DNA of 23,703 nucleotides from the NCBI GenBank assembly GCA_040384865.1, contig JAZKIM010000010.1, positions 1-23,703 on the forward strand. The letters run 5' to 3'. The number at the start of each line of letters is the position of its first letter. Positions within the stretch are counted from its first letter, which is position 1. The DNA is from JBDKLC01 sp040384865. Lineage in GTDB: Bacteria > Patescibacteriota > Minisyncoccia > Phycocordibacterales > CAIZLB01. Under the pieces are notes generated by a model that saw only the letters and a list, made by a program, of their open reading frames with translations, did no database searches and was not told the origin of the DNA. Positions 16,155-23,568 of this stretch are shown here, piece after piece. The position numbers and the translations under genes were made by a program.

Positions 16155-19100
16155 TTAGATAATCTCCACCTCTCCCCGCGCAGCAATTTCCTCCTGCATT
16201 GTCTGAATCATCTTCTGCTTAACGCTACCCTTAAAGCCTGTTCCTGCTGGGATCAATCGTCCAATGATTACGTTTTCCATAATGCCGTAAAGTGGATCCT
16301 TGTTTGCCTTGAGAGATGCGCTAATTAACATTCGGTTTGTATGTTGGAATGAAGCAGCTGAAAGGAAACTTCGTCGGTTGAGTGACGCTTCCGCGATACC
16401 CATGACAATAGACTCACATTTTGCTTCAAGTCCTCCATTGGCCTTGATTTCAGCATTGACCTGATCGAAGTTGAACCTCTCGGTTACATCTCCAATTGAG
16501 AATGGGGAGTTACCTACTTCCTTAATCTTCACTCGTGAAAACATTTCTCGCACCACCACTTCAATGTGCTTTCGGGCAACGTTTTCACCCTGAAGCTCAT
16601 AAAGTTTCTTGATTTCAGAGATGATATATTCCTGAGCTCGGTCCTTGCCGGCGAACTCGAAGAGTTCGTCAACATCGAGGGAACCGTCCGTAAGAGCAGT
16701 ACCCTTTGAGACGTGGTCTCCAATCTTGACCAGCGGAATTCGTGCGTAGTGAACTGTGTATTCTATCTCGCTTCCCTTTTTAGCTGATGCCTTAACAGGC
16801 ACATCTGGGAGAAGATTGATTACACGTTCTTTACCGACTTCTCGAATATTTGTAATCATACCGTCAGTTGTCGCGATGGCACCTGGATTCTTAGGTCGTC
16901 GGTTGTCGAAGACCTCTTCCACTCGAGGAAGACCGGCGGTGATGTCTCCACCTACGGTCGCCACACCTCCGGCATGGAAGGTTCGCATAGTAAGCTGTGT
17001 ACCTGGTTCACCGATAGCTTGAGCGGCTACTGTTCCTACCGCTTCACCTACTTCAACCATAGCATTTTTACCAAGGTCATTACCGTAGCAATTTGCGCAA
17101 ATACCCTGCGGTGTTTTGCAAGTAAGAGGTGATCGCACCATTACTTCCGTAATACCTGCTTTTTCAATATTTGCAGCGTCATCTTTTGACACCAAGTGGT
17201 TTCGCTTGAAAAGAGTACTTCCGTCTTTACCGACTACATCCTTGGCGAGAATTCGTCCGCCAACACTCTTAACGAGTGATGTTTCAATTCCAGACGCACC
17301 AACTCTTGAAATCAATACGCCTTCCTTAGTTCCACAATCGTCTTCTGTAACCATAACTGACTGCGCAACAACGAAAAGTCGTCGAGTAAGATACCCGGCT
17401 CGAGCGGTATTAAGCGCTGTGTCGGTCATACCCTTTCTTGCTCCGTGAGTAGAGATGAAATATTCAATCGGTGTAAATCCTTCCTTGAAAGAAGATATAA
17501 TTGGGAGCTCAATTGTTTCACCCTGAGCGTTTGCAATGAGACCCTTCATACCTACCATCTGGGTGAGGTTACCAAGAGAACCTCGGGCGCCTGACATAAC
17601 CATATCGTAGACAGAACCATTCTTGTCGAGGGCAACGGGGATAAGCTTTTCAATTTCAGACTTTGCAGCCTGCCAGATTTCAATATTCTTTCGAGTTCGC
17701 TCGTCTTCAGAAAGGAGACCATCGTTATATTGTCCCAGAACCTCTTCCGCCGATTTCTGAGCCGCCTTCACTACAGCACCTTTTCCTTCTGGAATGAGCA
17801 CATCATCAATACCCCAAGTGGTACCTGACTTTGTTGCATAGTGGAAACCAAACTTCTTAAGATCGTCGATGAGTTGAGGAACATCGGCGATACCTCGGTG
17901 AGTGATAATATCGTCAACGATAGAGCTCATGACAGACTTCGTAATTTCCTTGTTCATGAACGGATAGTCGAGAGGCAAGCTATTGTTGAAAAGGATTCGT
18001 CCGACAGTAGTCTCAAATACGCTACCTTCAAACTGTTTGTACTTTATATCTTCTGGAGCAAGCACCTTAATCTGTGCTCGATACGAGAGATGGTCAAAGT
18101 TCTGTGCAGCAATAGCGTCTTCGGGAGAAGCAAAAATCTTTCCTTCACCCTTTTCACCAGAAACGATCTTTGTCATCCAGAATGCGCCAAGTACGATGTC
18201 GAGCATTTTGTTCGTAACTGTAGGCTCGCCAGTTCCCGGCTTCAAAATATTCTTGTCGGCAGCCATGATTTCAGCCGCTTCCTTCTGTGCTTCAACTGAA
18301 AGTGGTACGTGGATAGCCATAGTGTCACCGTCGAAGTCAGCGTTAAATGGAGAACATACGAGCGGGTGCACTTGAATGGCATTACCTTCGATGAGAATAG
18401 GTTTAAAGGCCTGAATAGAAAGTCGGTGAAGAGTTGGAGCTCGGTTCAAGAGGACATACTTGTCTTTGATCACCTGCTCAAGAATGGCCCACACTTCAGG
18501 AATACCATCGTCAATAAGGCGTGAAGCGCCTCGAATATTGAACGCTAATTCCCGCTTTAGAAGTTCAGAGATAACAAATGGTCGGAAGAGCTCAAGTGCC
18601 ATGTGTTTTGGAACACCACACTGATTAAGCTTAAGGTCAGGACCAACGACAATTACTGATCGTCCAGAATAGTCCACTCGCTTACCGAGGAGGTTCTGTC
18701 GGAAGAGACCTCGCTTACCCTTCAATCCATCTGCGAGAGATTTAAGAGGTCGTCGTTGTGCAGCGTTAAGACCTGCAAATACAGTTCCACCGTGTCGAAT
18801 AGAGTTGTCAATCAACGCATCGACAGCTTCCTGGAGAATTCGCTTTTCGTTTCGCAGGATCACGTCTGGAGCATGAATTTCCTTGAGCTTCTTCAATCGG
18901 TTGTTTCGGTTTATTACTCGTCGATAGAGATCGTTCACGTCTGATGTCGCGTGTCGTCCACCCTCGAGAGCTACCATCGGTCGAAGTGCTGCAGGAATGA
19001 CAGGGAGAGCATTAATAAACATCCATTCAGGACGGATATTTGCGCGAACCATATTTCGAATAAGACTAATTCTCTTGTAGAGCTTTTCTCGTTCAGCTGC

Positions 19101-19883
19101 ACCAGCCTTCTGTAATTCTCCTTCGAGAGTTTCGAGAAGCTTTTTTGTATCGAGGTTCTTGAAAATATTATAAACCGCTTCAGCACCAATACCAGCTTCG
19201 AAACATGTTCCATATTTCAATGAGAATTTGTGATACTGAACTTCGTCAAGAACCTTTCCAATCTGGATCATTTCGATGTCGTGCTTTGTAGCCATCAAAA
19301 GCTCTGACATTGCTTCCTTTGTCTTTTCATCTTGAAGCGTTTTTACCTTGTTCTTGTATTCACCATCAAGTTCTTTAAGGAGATTGGCTTTTTCAACTTC
19401 ATTTACCTTTGTGATAAGGTAACCCGCGAAGTAAACTACTTTTTCGACTTCACCAGCGTTCATGCCAAGGATGTGAGAAACTCGAGAAGGCATAGTTCGA
19501 AGATACCAAATGTGCGCAACAGGAACTGAAAGTTCAATGTGGCCCATTCGCTCTCGTCGGACAATTGAACGTGTAAGTTCAACTCCACACTTTTCACAGA
19601 CAATACCCTTATATCGAATACCCTTGTACTTACCGCAATAACATTCGAAATCCTTCTCAGGACCGAAAATCTTTTCATCGAACAAACCATTCTTTTCAGA
19701 ACGCTGAGTTCTGTAGTTCATTGTTTCAGGCTTTGTTACTTCTCCATAAGACCATTCTCGGATTCGTTCAGGTGACGCAAGCTTCAAGATCACAGAGTCA
19801 AATTCATCGACTGGCTGCTGTTGGATTTTTGTATTTTGTATGTTGTTTTTCATATACGTAGATGTAGGTTTAGATGGGTTCAT
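16155..19883 (-). CDS. rpoC: DNA-directed RNA polymerase subunit beta'
   Basis: Catalytic large subunit of RNA polymerase, 1242 residues. The chosen ATG at 19883 is three bases after the rpoB stop. A second ATG, ten codons in, is possible. Features in order: N-terminal zinc-binding domain (CYCGKYKG ... CEKCGVEL), the clamp, the active-site metal-binding loop NADFDGDTMAIHVP, the bridge helix and trigger loop region (GARGSLGNLTQMVGMKG, FISTHGARKGMTDTALNTA), the second zinc site (DDCGTKEG plus CKTPQGICANCYG), and the C-terminal QHTNRMLISASLKANKDPLYGIMENVIIG segment. There is no long lineage-specific insertion. Arginine in the stretches I decoded is almost always CGA. Spacing implies co-transcription and coupled translation with rpoB, and stoichiometric assembly. 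Confidence 0.98.
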   Translation of the reverse strand: MNPSKPTSTYMKNNIQNTKIQQQPVDEFDSVILKLASPERIREWSYGEVTKPETMNYRTQRSEKNGLFDEKIFGPEKDFECYCGKYKGIRYKGIVCEKCGVELTRSIVRRERMGHIELSVPVAHIWYLRTMPSRVSHILGMNAGEVEKVVYFAGYLITKVNEVEKANLLKELDGEYKNKVKTLQDEKTKEAMSELLMATKHDIEMIQIGKVLDEVQYHKFSLKYGTCFEAGIGAEAVYNIFKNLDTKKLLETLEGELQKAGAAEREKLYKRISLIRNMVRANIRPEWMFINALPVIPAALRPMVALEGGRHATSDVNDLYRRVINRNNRLKKLKEIHAPDVILRNEKRILQEAVDALIDNSIRHGGTVFAGLNAAQRRPLKSLADGLKGKRGLFRQNLLGKRVDYSGRSVIVVGPDLKLNQCGVPKHMALELFRPFVISELLKRELAFNIRGASRLIDDGIPEVWAILEQVIKDKYVLLNRAPTLHRLSIQAFKPILIEGNAIQVHPLVCSPFNADFDGDTMAIHVPLSVEAQKEAAEIMAADKNILKPGTGEPTVTNKMLDIVLGAFWMTKIVSGEKGEGKIFASPEDAIAAQNFDHLSYRAQIKVLAPEDIKYKQFEGSVFETTVGRILFNNSLPLDYPFMNKEITKSVMSSIVDDIITHRGIADVPQLIDDLKKFGFHYATKSGTTWGIDDVLIPEGKGAVVKAAQKSAEEVLGQYNDGLLSEDERTRKNIEIWQAAKSEIEKLIPVALDKNGSVYDMVMSGARGSLGNLTQMVGMKGLIANAQGETIELPIISSFKEGFTPIEYFISTHGARKGMTDTALNTARAGYLTRRLFVVAQSVMVTEDDCGTKEGVLISRVGASGIETSLVKSVGGRILAKDVVGKDGSTLFKRNHLVSKDDAANIEKAGITEVMVRSPLTCKTPQGICANCYGNDLGKNAMVEVGEAVGTVAAQAIGEPGTQLTMRTFHAGGVATVGGDITAGLPRVEEVFDNRRPKNPGAIATTDGMITNIREVGKERVINLLPDVPVKASAKKGSEIEYTVHYARIPLVKIGDHVSKGTALTDGSLDVDELFEFAGKDRAQEYIISEIKKLYELQGENVARKHIEVVVREMFSRVKIKEVGNSPFSIGDVTERFNFDQVNAEIKANGGLEAKCESIVMGIAEASLNRRSFLSAASFQHTNRMLISASLKANKDPLYGIMENVIIGRLIPAGTGFKGSVKQKMIQTMQEEIAARGEVEII

Positions 19884-19886
19884 AGA

Positions 19887-21122
19887 TTATCGGTCATCAT
19901 CTCCACTCCCTTCTAATGGAAGGATTCCATCGACAGGATCCTTTGCTAGCTCTACGTCAATTCCGAGACCGCGGAGGTTTGACAAGAGTACGTTGAACGA
20001 CGCTGGAGCATTTGGCTCAAGTAACTTGTGACCTTTAACGATTGAATCAAATGCTTGAGATCGCCCCTGAATATCGTCAGATTTGATGGTAAGCATTTCC
20101 CGAAGTGCATGAGCGGCTCCATAACCTGCGAGTGCCCACACTTCCATTTCTCCGAATCGCTGACCTCCACCCTGCGCCTTACCTCCAAGAGGCTGCTGCG
20201 TGATGAGAGAGTAGGGTCCGATTGATCGCATATGGATCTTGTCTTCAACCATATGGTGAAGCTTAAGCATGTACATGTAACCAACAGCAATATCTTGAGC
20301 AAACTGTTCACCAGTTCGTCCGTCAAAGAGCGTCATCTTTCCGTTTGAATTGTAACCAGCCTTTGTCAATTCTTCCTTAACTTCATCGGCAGTAGCGCCA
20401 GTGAATGGAGGAACGATTGCTTGGTAATTTAACTTTTCTGCAGCAAGACCAAGGTGAAGCTCTAAGATTTGACCAAGGTTCATACGACTTGGAACACCCA
20501 GTGGTGTAAGAATCATATCTACCGGAGTACCGTCAGCCATGAATGGCATGTCTTCAACAGGAAGCACTCGTGAGATGACACCCTTGTTACCGTGTCGCCC
20601 AGCAAGCTTGTCACCCACTGACAATTTTCGAAGGAGTGCAACCTCAACATGAATTCTCTTCAGAATTCCTGATTCAAGCTTGTCCCCCTTTTCTCGTGAA
20701 AATACTTTAACACCGATAACACGACCTCGCTTTCCATTTTCTAATCGCTTAGATGTATCCTTAACGTCTCGAGACTTTTCGCCGAAAATAGATCGGAGAA
20801 GTCGTTCTTCAGGAGTAAGTTGTGTTTCTGATTTTGGAGTAATTTTACCGACAATAATATCACCAGGTCGAACTTCGGCACCAACGCGGACGATACCGTC
20901 TACGTCGAGATTCTTAAGTCGTCCTTCGCCAACATTTGGAATATCATGAGTTGTCACTTCCGGTCCGAGCTTTGTGTCTCGAACATTAATGACGAATTCT
21001 TCGATATGAATAGAGGTGAACTTTGATTCCTTTACTAATCGTTCTGAAACAATGATGGCATCTTCATAGTTAGCTCCGCTCCATGCCATGAAGGCGATGA
21101 GAACGTTCTGACCAAGAGCCAT
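19887..21122 (-). CDS. rpoB: DNA-directed RNA polymerase subunit beta, C-terminal part (after in-frame TAG)
   Basis: C-terminal 411 residues from the first available ATG (MALGQNVLIAFMAWSGANYEDA), in the same frame as the upstream rpoB piece. It contains the conserved beta motifs DTKLGPEVTTHDIP, GDKLAGRHGNKGVIS, FMADGTPVDMILTPLGVPSRMN and the C-terminal QPLGGKAQGGGQRFGEMEVWALAGYGAAHAL. The 64 codons between this ATG and the TAG at 21315 also encode normal beta sequence (such as YVDASKIILKG and VKRGDVLADTSTSDGGQ), so the true product should extend across them. None of those codons is ATG, GTG or TTG. It is best read as one gene with the entry at 21315-23084, interrupted by a stop. It ends TAA, three bases before rpoC. 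Confidence 0.9.
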   Translation of the reverse strand: MALGQNVLIAFMAWSGANYEDAIIVSERLVKESKFTSIHIEEFVINVRDTKLGPEVTTHDIPNVGEGRLKNLDVDGIVRVGAEVRPGDIIVGKITPKSETQLTPEERLLRSIFGEKSRDVKDTSKRLENGKRGRVIGVKVFSREKGDKLESGILKRIHVEVALLRKLSVGDKLAGRHGNKGVISRVLPVEDMPFMADGTPVDMILTPLGVPSRMNLGQILELHLGLAAEKLNYQAIVPPFTGATADEVKEELTKAGYNSNGKMTLFDGRTGEQFAQDIAVGYMYMLKLHHMVEDKIHMRSIGPYSLITQQPLGGKAQGGGQRFGEMEVWALAGYGAAHALREMLTIKSDDIQGRSQAFDSIVKGHKLLEPNAPASFNVLLSNLRGLGIDVELAKDPVDGILPLEGSGDDDR

Positions 21123-21314
21123 TTGTCCGCCGTCTGATGTAGAAGTATCTGCAAGAACATCACCTCGCTTTACCTTCTGGTTGAGTTCAACTGTAGGTCG
21201 CTGATGGAATGCAGTGAACTGGTTTGTTCGATCGAAGTTGACCAGTTTGTATTCATGATCCTTCTTTGATCCCTTAAGAATGATCTTACTTGCGTCTACA
21301 TACGAGATTGTTCC

Positions 21315-21317
21315 CTA
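21315..21317 (-). other. rpoB: in-frame TAG codon interrupting rpoB
   Basis: Reading on the minus strand, GCA CCT GAA TAG GGA ACA gives APE-stop-GT. The distance from this codon to the ATG at 21122 is exactly 65 codons, so the frame is unbroken on both sides and only this codon is abnormal. The position aligns with a variable residue before the GxxxYVDA strand of beta. Confidence 0.93.
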
Positions 21318-23084
21318 TTCAGGTGCAACAATTACTCTACCTGTATCGAGCGCAGCCTTGTCTTCAATACCCGTTGCAACCAATGGAGCCTCAGGAATAA
21401 TACAAGGTGTCGCCTGTTTTTGCATGTTAGAACCCATAAGAGATCGGTTCGCATCATCGTGGTTCAAAAATGGAATCATAGACGTAGAAACAGAGAATGC
21501 CTGGTCTGTAGCAACGTCGATGTAATCAACATCTTCGCGTCGAACCATAATTGGCTTTCCTTTCATTCGAACTTCAAGAATCTCTTCACTGATCTGTCCA
21601 CTCTTGTCGTAATTTGTAGCAGCGTGAGCAATCTTGTGACCCTCTTCCTCAAGGGCGTTCAAATACACAATTTCCTTTGTGATCTTACCGCTCTTTACCT
21701 TAGCGTATGGAGTTTCGATCATACCAAAATGGTTGATTCGAGCGTATGTCGCAAGTTGAAGCACGAGACCAATGTTCTGACCTTCTGGTGTATGGATTGG
21801 GCAAATTCGTCCGTAGTGTGATGGATGAACGTCTCGAACTTCAATACCAGCACGTTCTCGTGTAAGACCGCCGGGACCAAGAGCAGAAACACGTCGCAAA
21901 TGCTCAAGTTCTGCAAGAATATTTTCCTGACTCATGAACTGAGACAACTGGTTTGTAGTAAAAAATTCTTTAACTCGTGCCTGAAGAGGTCGCGGGATAA
22001 TGAATTGGACGGGAAGATTGGCATCAGTATCGATTGTAGACATTCGGTTCTGAATGTTTCGTCGAATTTGAGTCATACCGACTCGAACTTTTTGCTGAAG
22101 AAGCTCTCCAGCAAATCGTACTCGTCGTGAACCCATGTGGTCAATATCATCTTTTTCAGCCGCAGGATTGTGGTTGAGCTCGATGAGATTGACGATGGTT
22201 GTTATGAGATCATCAAGAGAGAGATTCATCTTAGCGAGTTCTTTCTCATCCATAGACTTTTCAAATCGCTGGTTGAATCGAAATCGTCCAACAGGAGAAA
22301 GATCGTATCTATCCTTGCCGAACAGACCATCTACGAATTCTTTTGCGTTTTCAGCCGTAGCAAGATCGCCATCTCGGAGTCTCTTATGAATTTCAATATA
22401 TGCATCATCTACTGTCTTTGCATGATCCTTAGCGAGAGTAGCATCTATAGACGCCTTTGCATTTTCATTCTTTTTAAAGAGAGCCTGAATGTCTGAATCA
22501 GAGCTTGCACCGAAAACTCGAAGAAGCGAAGAAACCGGGAACTTTCGCTTTCGATCAATACGAACGTAAACAGCACCATCTGGATCAGATTCGATTTCAA
22601 TCCACGCACCTCGAGCTGGAATGATCTTCGCTCCGAAGAAGTTCTTTCCCTTCAACTCTTGAGATGTAAAAAATACCCCGAACGATCGAGCGAGCTGGGG
22701 TACGATGAGACGTTCAATACCGTTAATAATAAATGTTCCGTGGTCAGTCATCAAAGGAAAATCAGCCATAAAGATCTCCTGTTCCTTTGTAGAACCAAGA
22801 ACCTTATTCTTAAGACGAACCATCACCTTGAGAGGTGCTTCATAATTCATCTTGTTAGCCTTCGCATAGAATTCATCATGCTTAGGCTTTTCAAGTTGAA
22901 AACCAGTGAAATCCAGTTCAAACTTCTTGTCTGAATAGTCTTTTATAGAAGAAAACTCCGCAAACACTTCCTTAAGACCTTTTTCAAGAAGCCACTTATA
23001 AGAAACCAATTGTGCCTCAACGAGGTTTGGGAGTGGAGTGAGAGGCTCCTTAAACCGTGAGAAATATTTTTTCTGTCGCATCAT
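21315..23084 (-). CDS. rpoB: DNA-directed RNA polymerase subunit beta, N-terminal part (up to in-frame TAG)
   Basis: First 589 residues of beta from ATGATG at 23084 (the second ATG is equally possible). There is no Shine-Dalgarno sequence. It contains the protrusion and lobe, [14 protein letters not shown], the [11 protein letters not shown] segment, the rifampicin-pocket region ([30 protein letters not shown]), [23 protein letters not shown], and ends with [21 protein letters not shown] and [21 protein letters not shown] before TAG. Together with the downstream part it would make a beta of about 1065 residues, short but complete for the family, lacking big insertions. In the pocket, the residue aligned with E. 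coli D516 is Ser. The upstream leader carries a strong promoter and a terminator-like hairpin. Confidence 0.95.
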   Translation of the reverse strand: [589 protein letters not shown]

Positions 23085-23175
23085 ATGTATGTATTGCGTT
23101 GCAATTAAATCAACTGAAACACCAGCAATTAATAATGAGTCTTTGAATCAACAAGCTCGACAGCCGCTGCATAAG

Positions 23176-23204
23176 CCTCAAGATTCTTCGAATAAGTCCT
23201 GAGG
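23176..23204 (-). other. stem-loop in the predicted rpoB leader
   Basis: On the minus strand CCTCAGGA pairs with the later TCTTGAGG (one G-T wobble), extended by two further pairs after a mismatch, closed by a loop around TTCGAA. It lies between the leader terminator and the rpoB start, about 90 bases upstream of the ATG. It may be part of an alternative RNA fold. Confidence 0.4.
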
Positions 23205-23215
23205 TATATGCACAG

Positions 23216-23252
23216 ACAGCAAAAAACAGCCGGAGCGACTGTTTTTTGTTGT
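23216..23252. terminator. intrinsic terminator in the rpoB leader (possible attenuator or sRNA end)
   Basis: A 14-base stem (ACAGCAAAAAACAG against CTGTTTTTTGTTGT, one wobble pair) extended inward by up to four pairs, with A6 on one side and T6 on the other, so it can end transcripts in both directions. No gene ends here: rpoB and the rightward gene both point away from it. It lies roughly 80-117 nt downstream of the start predicted for the strong leftward promoter. Confidence 0.8.
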
Positions 23253-23339
23253 GAGTTTATTTAAGCATTGACCGGTTTTTGTAGAGAAACGTTTCCGCGA
23301 AGAGTCGGCAAGAACTCAATCGTCTTACGCAGGAACCTT

Positions 23340-23368
23340 ACTATAATCGATTTATCCACAGGTGTCAA
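23340..23368 (-). promoter_or_regulatory. strong sigma-70 promoter for rpoBC
   Basis: On the minus strand TTGACA (23363-23368, 6 of 6), a 17-base spacer and TATAGT (23340-23345, 5 of 6). The predicted start near 23333 gives a leader of about 249 nt before rpoB. This is the best promoter match seen in the window. Confidence 0.8.
23352..23360 (+). promoter_or_regulatory. perfect DnaA-box 9-mer within the rpoB promoter spacer
   Basis: TTATCCACA matches the E. coli DnaA-box consensus exactly. Looser copies (7 of 9) in the same orientation lie at 23417-23425 (ATATCCCCA) and 23489-23497 (TTATCCCCT). Occupancy by DnaA would block RNA polymerase at the rpoB promoter. Confidence 0.45.
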
Positions 23369-23384
23369 CGCGATTTTGTTGACA
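23363..23384. repeat. inverted repeat containing two divergent TTGACA hexamers
   Basis: TGTCAAC, eight bases, GTTGACA. The left arm is the -35 of the leftward rpoB promoter. The right arm is a perfect -35 hexamer pointing right, but its possible -10 (TATGTC, 18 bases on) is poor. This may be an operator or a back-to-back promoter. Confidence 0.5.
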
Positions 23385-23401
23385 GGTGAGGAAAACCTCA
23401 A

Positions 23402-23420
23402 ATATGTCTAAAGGACATAT
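23402..23420. repeat. perfect 7-base inverted repeat
   Basis: ATATGTC-TAAAG-GACATAT. A smaller one, TGAGG-AAAA-CCTCA, lies just to the left at 23387-23400. Both are in the non-coding region upstream of rpoB and resemble binding sites for dimeric regulators. Confidence 0.5.
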
Positions 23421-23503
23421 CCCCAGTTTAGTTGACTTTGACGGGAAACCTTTGATTTGACACGTTATTCGAGGCGTCTTGCGGTTTGTTATCCCCTTGT
23501 GCT

Positions 23504-23512
23504 TGCTATGAT
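23504..23512 (+). promoter_or_regulatory. candidate extended -10 promoter for the rightward gene
   Basis: TGCTATGAT carries the TGn extension and TATGAT (5 of 6). A weak TTTGTT lies 16 bases upstream. The predicted start is near 23519, giving a leader of about 50 nt to the ATG at 23569. Confidence 0.4.
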
Positions 23513-23568
23513 CATATCAACAGAGAGTGACTTTGCGGCAGGATGATGGTAAGAATATACACAGATAT

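Larger units (their letters stand above)
23085..23568. other. 484-base non-coding divergent regulatory region
   Basis: This is the only gap above 300 bases in the window. No convincing gene is seen in any frame. It contains, from left to right, the predicted rpoB leader with a hairpin (23176-23204) and an intrinsic terminator (23216-23252), a near-consensus leftward promoter with a DnaA box in its spacer, a cluster of short inverted repeats (23363-23420), and a weak extended -10 element for the rightward gene. Confidence 0.7.

Noticed and set aside
21315..21317. Genome-wide reassignment of TAG as a sense codon
   Set aside because: TAG is the natural end of gpmI, the coiled-coil gene, the DsbA-like gene and the helicase-nuclease gene, each at the expected family length or followed by a terminator or convergent gene.
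23105..23185. Minus-strand stretch reading YSKNLEAYAAAVELVDSKTHY before a stop, upstream of rpoB
   Set aside because: It looks protein-like, but the frame has no ATG, GTG or TTG start, and upstream it runs straight through the terminator hairpin. Probably chance, or at most a gene remnant.
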